Positions 1-6,863 of a DNA stretch of 52,572 nt are shown piece after piece. Both the position numbers and the translations under genes were made by a program. The notes under the pieces are model-generated. The model had not been told where the DNA came from, made no database searches, and saw nothing but the letters and a program-made list of their open reading frames with translations. Source of the DNA: Rhodopirellula sp. (GTDB taxonomy: Bacteria; Planctomycetota; Planctomycetia; Pirellulales; Thermoguttaceae); the NCBI GenBank assembly GCA_012728855.1, contig JAAYEH010000524.1:1-52572 (forward strand). Reading direction: 5' to 3'. How positions within the stretch are numbered: the first letter of the stretch is position 1; each line of letters starts with the position of its first letter.

Positions 1-96
1 AGCACCTATCCGGCGAAGATTCTCGAAAGCTCATGATTTGGTTCATAAGAACGACCCTGCGCGCTCCCGGCCTCGTGTTTAGCGACGGGGGACTCT

Positions 97-952
97 TTGG
101 CGGGAGCGAGCAGCATAGAAACCTTAACGTTCGACAAGAAGATGAAAAAGCCCATATCCAAGAACATCGATAAGAAGGCAGCAAGTGACGCTCTACCAGC
201 ACCACTTGTTGCGCAGGCGTTGGAGACGACACAAATCGCCAAGTACCACACCAAAGGCGGACATGGTTTTTCGGCGGAAGACGCAAACAATTTTGCTGAC
301 ACTGTCCGAGGTAAGAGGGCTGAGGTGGTCGGGATCTCCAATGAGTTGAACGGCGCTGACCGCGTTGTCGATGGCTTGCGCGTTCAATCGAAGTATTATC
401 AGAGCGCATCGGAGACCCTCGCAGCCGCTTTCGACCCCAGTTCGGGATCATACCGTTATGCTGGGCAGGTTCTCGAAGTTCCAAAGGATCAGTATTCGGC
501 TCAGCGCTTTCAGCCGGTGGCACAACGCTTATCACAGGCGTCGTAAGCGCGCAGGTGTTGTGGACCAAGGCTGCAGCTATCGGCGTCGTGTCAGTCCGCA
601 GCGGCGTCAAGGCGATTTCGGGCACCACGGTAGGCCGCGAGGCAGTTCACCGCATTGCTGCCGGATCTCTCGGAAAGGCAGTCTATGGGGCTGCGGCAGT
701 CAATCACGTTTCGAAGCTTCTTCGCAGCAACGCCGTTACAGCGACAATCGCCACCATCGCAACGAGCACTCCTGAGTTCTACAGGGGAGTGTTCGACCGT
801 TCGTCATTCGGATACGACCTAAGATTGCACTTCCCTCGACGGAACAGGTTGAAATGGAAATCGCAAGCCTCGTAAACACAATCGAGACAACAATTGTCGA
901 ACAAGGCGCTGCACCGGACGGCAATTCCGCTGCGCTCCATTGCCGTCGGTGA
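97..952 (+). pseudogene. Collapsed membrane-protein gene in three frames
   Basis: Three in-order coding fragments lie in three different frames. The first (97 to about 546, TTG or internal ATG start) contains AKYHTKGGHGF and ELNGADRVVDG, and looks soluble. The second (about 520 to 800) reads TLITGVVSAQVLWTKAAAIG and onward; it is alanine-rich, hydrophobic and probably membrane-inserted. The third (818 to 952) reads PKIALPSTEQVEMEIASL and ends at a TGA inside the attC-like site. The pieces look like one longer protein that lost internal segments by deletion. I do not know its function. Shifted frames with good amino-acid composition in each piece argue for decay rather than three separate genes. 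The first 96 bases of the window hold nothing I can recognise. Confidence 0.55.
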
Positions 953-967
953 GCTTAGTGGTTCGGC
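896..967 (+). other. attC-like integron recombination site
   Basis: The outer arms are GTCGAAC (896-902) and GTTCGGC (961-967), which pair at six of seven positions and fit the R''/R' boxes (RYYYAAC and GTTRRRY). The inner arms are GCTGCACC (908-915) and GGTGAGC (948-954), which pair with one unpaired G on the left strand, as is typical of the L'' box. The centre is a perfect 9-bp stem, GACGGCAAT (917-925) with ATTGCCGTC (939-947). The 72-bp length is normal for attC. The upstream pseudogene stops inside the site and a new gene with its own ribosome site starts 21 nt after it, as in a cassette array. Confidence 0.6.
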
Positions 968-987
968 CCTACGCAGGAGCCAACGGA

Positions 988-1263
988 ATGGATTGGCTGC
1001 TCACGGCCTTCACAGCGATTGTTACAACCATCGTCTGGGTGGTAATGGTCGGTGTCGGCGGTTGGTAGGCATACCATGCTGTCAGGCTGACATTCCGGTG
1101 GCCGAAGGCCTCGGCACGCATCGTGTCCATGCACTACAATCCAACGAATCCCCGCGGGGCAGAGATTCATTGCTTCGCAAACGTGTGTGGGGTGCCGCTT
1201 ACATTCGTGGGATTGATAGCGATCTTTGGCCTCCTCATGTGGTTCTCGGATTGCGGATGGTGA
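988..1263 (+). pseudogene. DUF3592-like small membrane protein with in-frame TAG
   Basis: An ATG at 988 is preceded by AGGAG (975-979) at ideal spacing. The reading frame encodes a hydrophobic N-terminal helix (MDWLLTAFTAIVTTIVWVV) and meets TAG at 1066-1068. Beyond that it continues in the same frame with RWPKASARIVSMHYNP, then a second membrane helix (LTFVGLIAIFGLLMWF), to TGA at 1261-1263. Two helices around a short soluble domain with an RWP...RIVS motif fit DUF3592-type proteins, about 90 residues long. The single internal stop means it is either a recent pseudogene or makes only a 26-residue membrane peptide. It is the first gene after the attC-like site. Confidence 0.5.
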
Positions 1264-1264
1264 C

Positions 1265-1468
1265 GTGATTGTCGTGGACTCGCAAAGCGGCCACGAAGTC
1301 GAAATCCCTCGAAACAATTCCACGGCTATACGCGCCGGCCTGCCGGGCAGCGACGGTTTCGCTCAAGCAGAATTCTTGTCCCTCGCGTTACCGATACCGG
1401 GCATTTCGCAACCCATTGAGTTTCGACCTGACGACCGCAAGGAAACAGGAAAGATCCTGTCCGCGTGA
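1265..1468 (+). CDS. Small hypothetical protein
   Basis: A GTG start sits 1 nt after the stop of the preceding frame, so translation could be coupled. The 67-residue product begins MIVVDSQSGHEVEIPRNNS and has no recognised domain, membrane helix or signal. It fills the space between the DUF3592-like frame and the hicB promoter in the same cassette. Support is only an open frame with plausible composition, so it may not be a real gene. Confidence 0.22.
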   Translation: MIVVDSQSGHEVEIPRNNSTAIRAGLPGSDGFAQAEFLSLALPIPGISQPIEFRPDDRKETGKILSA

Positions 1469-1536
1469 CGGCCGAAGGACACCAGTCTGCCGCCGGTTGC
1501 GGCAGATCTGCTTGCTTGTTCCGCGGAGGGAGGTTG

Positions 1537-1565
1537 TTGTCGGTCCGGATCGGTAAGGCTATAAT
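1537..1565 (+). promoter_or_regulatory. Putative sigma-70 promoter of hicBA
   Basis: TTGTCG (1537-1542) and a perfect TATAAT (1560-1565) are separated by 17 bp and lie 36 bp before the hicB start. HicB-type proteins commonly repress their own promoter; I could not assign an operator. Confidence 0.5.
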
Positions 1566-1601
1566 CCCCATATCACTCTCTATGGTGGCGGAGGCTGAGC
1601 G

Positions 1602-1889
1602 ATGCTGCAATACAAGGCGGGGTACAAGTTCGTCGACGGAGGAGTCCACGCGCAGGTGCTCGATTTCCCGGCGGCAATCAGTTGCGGGGCCGATCTTGAA
1701 GCGGCGAGGCGGATGTTAGGCCTCGCGTTGGTGGATGTGGCCGAGACTCGGATGGGTTTAGGCGAAGCACTTCCGAAGCCCGATCCCGCCGTGAGCGACC
1801 CCGAAATGGATTTGGAGGAGCCGATCTTCCTGCACCTGTTAGCCAGCTCAGAGGTGTCGCAAGAGCCAGCGGGTGTGGTCGTGCCGTGA
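1602..1889 (+). CDS. hicB: HicB-family antitoxin
   Basis: This 95-residue protein is the likely antitoxin of a HicAB type II module: it should bind and block the HicA RNase. It starts at ATG with GGAGG (1590-1594) seven bases upstream. The N-terminal half (YKFVDGGVHAQVLDFPAAIS, then a helix with LEAARRMLGLALVDVAE) matches the degraded RNase-H-like fold of HicB. No clear C-terminal DNA-binding domain is visible, so autoregulation is uncertain. Gene order is hicB-hicA, and the two frames overlap by 4 nt (GTGA), typical of co-translated pairs. It sits in a cassette bounded by attC-like sites, a common home for toxin-antitoxin genes in chromosomal integrons. Confidence 0.75.
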   Translation: MLQYKAGYKFVDGGVHAQVLDFPAAISCGADLEAARRMLGLALVDVAETRMGLGEALPKPDPAVSDPEMDLEEPIFLHLLASSEVSQEPAGVVVP

Positions 1890-2074
1890 AGCGCGAAGAT
1901 CTGCTCCGCCACATGCGGCGACACGGGTGCCAGCCGCTACGCGAAGGCCGGCAGCACTCGGTGTGGGGCAATCCCGCGAATGGGCAGCAGGCGTCGGTGC
2001 CTCGCCATCGTGAGATCAACGACTACACAGCAAGGAGCATCTGTCGGCAGTTGGGCATCCCTGAACCCTGGTGA
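1886..2074 (+). CDS. hicA: HicA-family mRNA interferase toxin
   Basis: This small basic protein of 62 residues starts at GTG inside the end of hicB. HicA toxins are double-stranded-RNA-binding-fold RNases that cleave mRNA and are neutralised by HicB. The fold pattern is visible: an N-terminal helix (EDLLRHMRRHGCQPLR), a GRQHSVW strand carrying the catalytic histidine position, a VPRHREI strand, and a C-terminal helix (ARSICRQLGIP). The stop lies 6 nt before the left arm of the second attC-like site, so the gene forms the end of its cassette. It looks intact. Confidence 0.78.
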   Translation: MKREDLLRHMRRHGCQPLREGRQHSVWGNPANGQQASVPRHREINDYTARSICRQLGIPEPW

Positions 2075-2080
2075 TGCGGT

Positions 2081-2159
2081 GCCAAACCACCGGATGCAGT
2101 TGACCGGGGGCCGCGGTCGCCGCTTTTCGAGACGGTGCAATCAGTCGTCGTCGTTCGGC
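2081..2159 (+). other. Second attC-like site
   Basis: The outer arms GCCAAAC (2081-2087) and GTTCGGC (2153-2159) pair at six of seven positions, and the right arm is identical to that of the first site. Inner arms GATGCA (2093-2098) and TGCAATC (2136-2142) pair with one bulged base. The site is 79 bp, begins right after the hicA stop, and is followed 15 nt later by a new ATG. The inner stem is weaker than in the first site, so this call rests partly on position. Confidence 0.45.
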
Positions 2160-2174
2160 GACGGGGCAACGCCC

Positions 2175-2281
2175 ATGGAGGATCCCATTGCCAACGAGGC
2201 GATACCGGATTTCAGCCGAGAGAAACGCTCCCAGCTCAGAATCGGAATGTCCGTCGCCCAGGTCGAGGCCATCCTGGGGGC
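2175..2281 (+). pseudogene. 5' fragment of a cassette gene
   Basis: An ATG at 2175 opens a frame (MEDPIANEAIPDFSREKRS, then RIGMSVAQVEAILG) whose GMSxAQVExILG segment resembles short bacterial motifs in SmpA/OmlA-like proteins. The recognisable part stops near 2281, where the sequence becomes the remnant of a relE-like gene in another frame. By chance this frame stays open into the downstream antitoxin. Best read as the start of one gene joined by deletion to the end of another. Confidence 0.4.
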
Positions 2282-2292
2282 CACGCTGTGGT

Positions 2293-2412
2293 CCCGACAA
2301 CCGTTTCCGGATTTTCTACGACGTCGATTTGGCGTCTCAAGAGGCGCATATCCTGGCGGTGGGCGTGAAAGATCGCCGCCGCCTCTTGACCGGAGCAGAG
2401 GAGTACGAATGA
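2293..2412 (+). pseudogene. C-terminal remnant of RelE/ParE-type toxin
   Basis: The frame reads PDNRFRIFYDVD, then EAHILAVGVKDRRRLL and GAEEYE to TGA. This is the characteristic C-terminal strand-turn-strand of RelE/ParE-family toxins. Only 39 of the usual 85 to 100 residues remain, and the N-terminal half is replaced by a fragment of another gene. The stop overlaps the start of the downstream antitoxin (ATGATG at 2409-2414), so the original toxin-antitoxin junction is preserved. The toxin is almost certainly inactive. Confidence 0.6.
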
Positions 2413-2729
2413 TGAGAATTGCCCCGTTAGCGGATGTGAAGGCGCGTTTGCGCGCCTATGTGGACGAGTGCGGTGCCGAGGGGCCCATAGTCATTACTCG
2501 CAATGGGAAGGCCGTTGCCGTACTGCTGACTCCCTACGACGATGACGATTTGGAGCGGCTGATGCTCGGGCGTTCGCCGCGATTTCAGGCTTTGCTCAAT
2601 CGCTCCAGGCACAGTATCCAGGAAGAGAAGGGGCTTTCCGAGAAGGAATTCTGGGAGGGCGTCCGGAGCCGAGCCCAGGAAGGAAAAGACGCACCTGCGA
2701 AACGTCGCCGAACTAAGCGATCCACCTGA
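2409..2729 (+). CDS. Phd/YefM-type antitoxin
   Basis: This 106-residue protein starts at ATG 2409 (or 2412) with AGAGGAG a few bases upstream. The N-terminus (RIAPLADVKARLRAYVDECG, then PIVITRNGKAVAVLLTPYDDDD) is the typical Phd/YefM fold, a DNA-binding dimerisation domain in which the phrase ITRNGKAVAVL is diagnostic. The C-terminal third is charged and probably disordered (EEKGLSEKEFWEGV, then Lys/Arg-rich), as in antitoxins that wrap their toxin. It is intact while the partner toxin just upstream is a remnant, so this is an orphan antitoxin. Confidence 0.75.
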   Translation: MMRIAPLADVKARLRAYVDECGAEGPIVITRNGKAVAVLLTPYDDDDLERLMLGRSPRFQALLNRSRHSIQEEKGLSEKEFWEGVRSRAQEGKDAPAKRRRTKRST

Positions 2730-2796
2730 CCGGGGCCGGTCTGTGTTGATCATCATTCAGCCCGGGCGAAACAGTACCGAAGCGCGTGGTTTCTCG

Positions 2797-4131
2797 ATGA
2801 AGCGTTGGCAGCACCTTACCGTATACGCGGCGTTGTTGGCGGTTTGCTGGGCCGCGTGGGGTACATGGCAATGGCACGAATACGGCCACCAGTGCCAGGC
2901 AGCCCGGGAAACCCTGGTTCGGCAGGCGAGTTCGATCGCCGGCGCACTGGTCGGCGGAATCCGATCGCATCGGAGGATGGGGCCGTATTTCGCGGACCAA
3001 CTCCAAGCGACCATCGAGGAATTGCTGCGATCGCAGGACATCCTTGCCGTCGCCCTCTGCGGCGACGGTGAAACCATCGTTTCCGCCGGCAAGACGGATC
3101 TGCTCGGCCCGATCACCGCGGCGGGCACGGCAACGGCATGGACCGACGCCGGTTTCCTCTACCGAAACGATTTTCACCTCGACGCGGAACCGGCCGGCGG
3201 CTACGGCCCCGGAGGTGGTTTCGGCCGAGGGCGCGGCAGCCGATGGCGAACGGAAGCGGAAGCCGGCAATCCGTTTTCCGGCGGGGGCGACTTCGCCGCA
3301 TGGCTGCTGCTGGACCGCCATCAGGCCGACCGGCAGTGCGCCGACGCGCTGCGGCTACGGGCGATGGTCGTGGTGGCCGGCGGCGGGGTTTTTCTTTGCA
3401 TCGGGCTGGCGTGGATGGCGACGATCTGGTTTTTCGAGGCGCACAGCCGTGCCGGGGTGCTGGAGGCCGAGGCCCGCCACCTTCGCGACTTGAGCCAGGC
3501 CGCGGCAGGGCTGGCCCACGAAACCCGCAACCCGCTGGGACTGATCCGCGGCTGGACGCAGCGGCTGGCGGAGTCGAACCTGCCGTCCGCCGAGCAGAGG
3601 GACCAGGCCCGGGCGGTGATCGAGGAGTGCGATCGCGTGACGGCCAGGATCAACCAGTTCCTTGCCTTCGCCAAGCCGGTCGATCCGGCGCCGGTTGCGG
3701 TCGCCCCCGCCTCGCTCTTTGCGGAGTTGGCCATGATTCTCGAACCCGACCTCGACAGCAAGCATCTGAAGTTGGAGCTTTCACCGACGGACTGCGATTG
3801 CCGCGTTTCGGCCGATCCGGAAATGCTCCGCCAGGCGATGTTCAACCTCCTTCAAAATGCCATCCAGTTTTCGCCCGAGCGGGCAACGGTCGAAGTTCGC
3901 GTTCGCAAGGCCGCTACCGGCGGATGCCGAATCGAAGTGGCCGACCGCGGTCCCGGAGTGCCGGGCGACAAGATCGACCTGTTGTTTACGCCCTATTTCA
4001 CCACCCGCTCCGATGGGACCGGCCTGGGACTGGCGATCGTCCGTCGCATTGCGACGGCGCATGGCTGGCAAACCGGCTACACGCCGCGATCGGGCGGCGG
4101 CGCTACTTTTTGGCTGGAGATTCATGACTGA
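2797..4131 (+). CDS. Membrane sensor histidine kinase
   Basis: The 444-residue protein has a membrane helix at about 8-24, a periplasmic region of about 165 residues ending in a glycine-rich stretch, and a second helix at about 190-212. The cytoplasmic kinase core follows: phospho-acceptor His241 in GLAHETRNPLG, N-box MFNLLQNAIQFSPE, G1 box DRGPGVPG and G2 box GTGLGLAIV. It should autophosphorylate and pass phosphate to the sigma-54 response regulator whose start overlaps its last 8 nt, an AtoS/ZraS-like pairing. The start at 2797 was chosen because the upstream in-frame ATG at 2743 adds residues without a signal or helix. The stimulus is unknown. Confidence 0.85.
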   Translation: MKRWQHLTVYAALLAVCWAAWGTWQWHEYGHQCQAARETLVRQASSIAGALVGGIRSHRRMGPYFADQLQATIEELLRSQDILAVALCGDGETIVSAGKTDLLGPITAAGTATAWTDAGFLYRNDFHLDAEPAGGYGPGGGFGRGRGSRWRTEAEAGNPFSGGGDFAAWLLLDRHQADRQCADALRLRAMVVVAGGGVFLCIGLAWMATIWFFEAHSRAGVLEAEARHLRDLSQAAAGLAHETRNPLGLIRGWTQRLAESNLPSAEQRDQARAVIEECDRVTARINQFLAFAKPVDPAPVAVAPASLFAELAMILEPDLDSKHLKLELSPTDCDCRVSADPEMLRQAMFNLLQNAIQFSPERATVEVRVRKAATGGCRIEVADRGPGVPGDKIDLLFTPYFTTRSDGTGLGLAIVRRIATAHGWQTGYTPRSGGGATFWLEIHD

Positions 4132-5449
4132 ACCTCGCCCGCGTATCCTCATTGTCGACGACGAAGCCGCACAGCGAAAGCTGCTGGGGAGCTTTCTCAC
4201 TTCGCGAGGATTTGCCGTTGAGGAAGCCGATTCCGGGGAGGCTGCGCTGAAGAGCATCCGGCAATCGCCACCCGCGATGGTTCTGCTCGACGTCCGTCTG
4301 CCCGGCATAAGCGGGATCGAAACGCTGGCGGAGATTCGCGAGTTTGCCGGCGATCTGCCGGTGCTGTTGATCACCGCCCATGCCGATCTCCGGCAGGCGG
4401 TGGCCGCGGTGAAGCGCGGCGCGGACGACTACCTGGCCAAACCGATCGATCTGGAAGAGTTGGAAGCGGCGATCAGCGACACCCTCGGCGCGCCGGAGCA
4501 AAAGGAAGAGGGCGTGGCGACGGCTCTTGACCTGCCGCCGGGGTTTGTCTGCGAGAGCGCGGGCATGCGCCGCGTGGTGCAAACGGTTGCCGTGGTGGCG
4601 CCGTCGGAAGCTCCCATACTCATCCTGGGCGAGAGCGGGGTGGGCAAGGAGGTCGTGGCACAGTTGATCCATCAATGGAGCCCCCGGCGCGACGGGCCGC
4701 TGGTGGCAGCCAACTGCGCGGGGCTGCCGGAGTCGCTCATCGAGAGCGAATTGTTCGGCCACACCAAGGGGGCCTACACGGGGGCCACGCAGCCGCGGCA
4801 GGGCTTCTTCCGGGCCGCCGACGGGGGTACGCTCTTTCTCGACGAGATCGGCGAGTTGCCGCTGCACTTGCAGCCAAAGCTGCTCCGCGCCTTGGAATCC
4901 GGGCAGGTCACACCGGTCGGCAGCGACAGCCCCATCCGAGTCGAGACTCGCCTGATTGCGGCCACCAACTGCGACTTGAGCGAAGCGGTGGCCCAAGGGC
5001 GATTCCGGGACGACCTTTATTATCGCATCAATGTCATCGAAGTGGTTCTTCCGCCGCTCCGGCAGCGCCGCGACGATATCTTGCCGCTGGCTCGGCATTT
5101 CGCCGCACAGTTCGCCCGCAGACCGGTGCGGCTTTCGCCCCAAGCGGTTCAATGCTTGTTGGCGCATGATTGGGCCGGCAACGTCCGCGAGCTGCGCAAC
5201 GCGATTCAACGGGCATGTCTGGTGAGTCGCGGCGACGTGATCCTGCCCGAGCACCTGCCGGACAAGGTCGCCGCCGCAGACGGTCGCGCTACGGTAGCCG
5301 AGGCGGACGAAGGACGATTGTCGCAGGTCGAACGGGCGACGATTCTTGCCACGCTCGCCGAATGCCACGGCAATCGCACCCACGCGGCGAAAAAGCTCGG
5401 CATCAGCCGCCGCGCCCTGATTTACAAGCTCCACGCGATGGAGACCTGA
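4124..5449 (+). CDS. NtrC-family sigma-54 response regulator
   Basis: The 441-residue protein has all three domains of an NtrC/AtoC-type activator. The receiver domain (about 5-120) has phospho-acceptor Asp56 in LLDVRLPG and Lys106. The AAA+ domain (about 140-380) has Walker A GESGVGKE, GAYTGA for sigma-54 contact, and Walker B LFLDEIGE. A Fis-type helix-turn-helix lies at the C-terminus (NRTHAAKKLGISRRALIYKL). It is translationally coupled to the histidine kinase by an 8-nt overlap, so the two form a two-component system. No target sigma-54 promoter was found in the immediate neighbourhood. Confidence 0.9.
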   Translation: MTEPRPRILIVDDEAAQRKLLGSFLTSRGFAVEEADSGEAALKSIRQSPPAMVLLDVRLPGISGIETLAEIREFAGDLPVLLITAHADLRQAVAAVKRGADDYLAKPIDLEELEAAISDTLGAPEQKEEGVATALDLPPGFVCESAGMRRVVQTVAVVAPSEAPILILGESGVGKEVVAQLIHQWSPRRDGPLVAANCAGLPESLIESELFGHTKGAYTGATQPRQGFFRAADGGTLFLDEIGELPLHLQPKLLRALESGQVTPVGSDSPIRVETRLIAATNCDLSEAVAQGRFRDDLYYRINVIEVVLPPLRQRRDDILPLARHFAAQFARRPVRLSPQAVQCLLAHDWAGNVRELRNAIQRACLVSRGDVILPEHLPDKVAAADGRATVAEADEGRLSQVERATILATLAECHGNRTHAAKKLGISRRALIYKLHAMET

Positions 5450-5524
5450 GGATCGCCGTCCCCGGAATTCGCGGAACGGACCACCACAACAGGCCGTCCG
5501 ACTACCCCCAGATATCAAACGATC

Positions 5525-5553
5525 TTGACGCCTTCGGTGGGGTTTTGCTAGTC
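5525..5553 (+). promoter_or_regulatory. Possible promoter of the KASIII-like gene
   Basis: TTGACG (5525-5530) is a five-of-six match to a -35 box. A poor -10 candidate (CTAGTC) starts 17 bp later. It is placed 59 bp before the KASIII-like start in an otherwise featureless 162-bp gap. Confidence 0.25.
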
Positions 5554-5611
5554 TCTCGCCTCCCCGGCAGTTATGCTGGAAGGGTTCCGTGTGGCCGTGA
5601 GGAGAACTCCC

Positions 5612-6658
5612 ATGAAATATGCGTCGGTTGGCCCGATCGCCGTTTACTTGCCGGAGGCCGTGGAAGACAACGAGTTGCTCAAGTCGCAGCAGCCGAGTTG
5701 GGACATGGATCGGATCTACGCCAAGACCGGCATTCGCGCGAGACATATCGCCGCGCCCGACGAGTGTGCCTCGGATCTGGCGGTTGCCGCCGCGGAAAGG
5801 CTTTTCACCCAGCACCACATCGACCGCAACTCGATCGATTTTCTCCTGCTGTGTACCCAAACCCCCGACTACCCGTTGCCCACGACCGCCTGTCTGGTGC
5901 AGGACCGACTGGGTCTGCCGACATCGATCGGCGCGTTGGATTTCAATTTGGGCTGCTCGGGATTCATCTACGGATTGTCGCTGGCCGACGGCCTGATCCG
6001 TGCCGGTTCGGCCCGCCGGGTCTTGCTGATCACTTCGGAGACTTACTCGAAATACATCGATCCGAGCGACCGCTCGCTGCGAACGATCTTCGGCGACGGC
6101 GCGGCGGCCACGCTCATCGAGGCGGCCGACGAACCCTCGCTCGGCTCCTTTGTCTTCGGCACCGATGGCCGCGGCGCACCAGCGCTGATGGTCGCCGAGG
6201 GGGGCGCCCGTCCGCCCCAGTCGGCATTGAAACCCAACAAGAGAAAACGCTGGTCCAGCAGCCTCTACATGGACGGCCCGGAACTGGTCAAGTTCACACT
6301 CGATGTCGTGCCGCCGCTGGTCGATCGCATCCTCGCCGAAACCGGACTGAATAACGATGAGGTGGACTACTTCTTGATGCACCAGGCCACCGTCTTCATG
6401 ATCGACCACCTTCGCAACCGGCTGCTGCTGGACGCCGACAAGGTTCCCGTCGACCTGGATTACTGTGGCAACACCGTCTCCTCGACGATTCCGATCCTCA
6501 TGCACGACCTCCGCCAGTCGGGCCAGTTGAAGCCGGGCAAACGATCGATGATGATCGGTTTCGGCGTGGGGTTTTCCTGGGCCGGATGTATGTGGACGGA
6601 AACATGGGCCGCCGAGCAGGCGCTGGCCGAGGCGTCCGCGTCGCATCAGGCTGCCTGA
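5612..6658 (+). CDS. 3-oxoacyl-ACP synthase III (KASIII/FabH-like)
   Basis: This 348-residue thiolase-fold enzyme should condense an acyl-CoA or acyl-ACP starter with malonyl-ACP. All catalytic residues are present: Cys115 in NLGCSGFIYG, His257 in LMHQAT and Asn287 in YCGNTVSS. Length is normal for the family (310-350). The start at 5612 has AGGAG about eight bases upstream; the ORF-opening ATG further upstream lacks one. No ACP, ketoreductase or dehydratase gene is nearby, so it may serve a specialised lipid rather than housekeeping fatty-acid initiation. It lies between two sigma-54 activator genes, which suggests regulated expression. That is inference from position only. Confidence 0.85.
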   Translation: MKYASVGPIAVYLPEAVEDNELLKSQQPSWDMDRIYAKTGIRARHIAAPDECASDLAVAAAERLFTQHHIDRNSIDFLLLCTQTPDYPLPTTACLVQDRLGLPTSIGALDFNLGCSGFIYGLSLADGLIRAGSARRVLLITSETYSKYIDPSDRSLRTIFGDGAAATLIEAADEPSLGSFVFGTDGRGAPALMVAEGGARPPQSALKPNKRKRWSSSLYMDGPELVKFTLDVVPPLVDRILAETGLNNDEVDYFLMHQATVFMIDHLRNRLLLDADKVPVDLDYCGNTVSSTIPILMHDLRQSGQLKPGKRSMMIGFGVGFSWAGCMWTETWAAEQALAEASASHQAA

Positions 6659-6792
6659 ATCGCCAGGACGCAGACTGTTGTCAAATTGGCGTCACTCCTT
6701 TAGGATGGGCGGTGGCGGCAATGCCGTCACTTGGATGCGATCCGAAGAACCTGTCCGCGATGCGGTTGTCGAGTGAACTTTGGTCCACTCGG

Positions 6793-6830
6793 GGTGGAGT
6801 CAATTCCACCCTACAAACTTATTCTTGGAC
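6793..6830. repeat. Dispersed inverted-repeat element, copy 1
   Basis: The core GGTGGAGTCAATTCCACC is itself an inverted repeat. The core plus 20 bp of right flank reappears in reverse complement at 27181-27219 with only a few mismatches. Both copies lie just upstream of a regulator start. The larger 6659-6863 gap contains nothing else recognisable. Confidence 0.6.
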
Positions 6831-6863
6831 GGGTCACAACCCAATGGGACTGACGCCCGGCCG

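Noticed and set aside
4103..6646. 847-codon open frame on the minus strand
   Set aside because: It lies opposite the response regulator and the KASIII-like gene, both of which have all catalytic motifs. The minus-strand product is rich in Arg, Gly and His without any domain: an antisense shadow of GC-rich codons.
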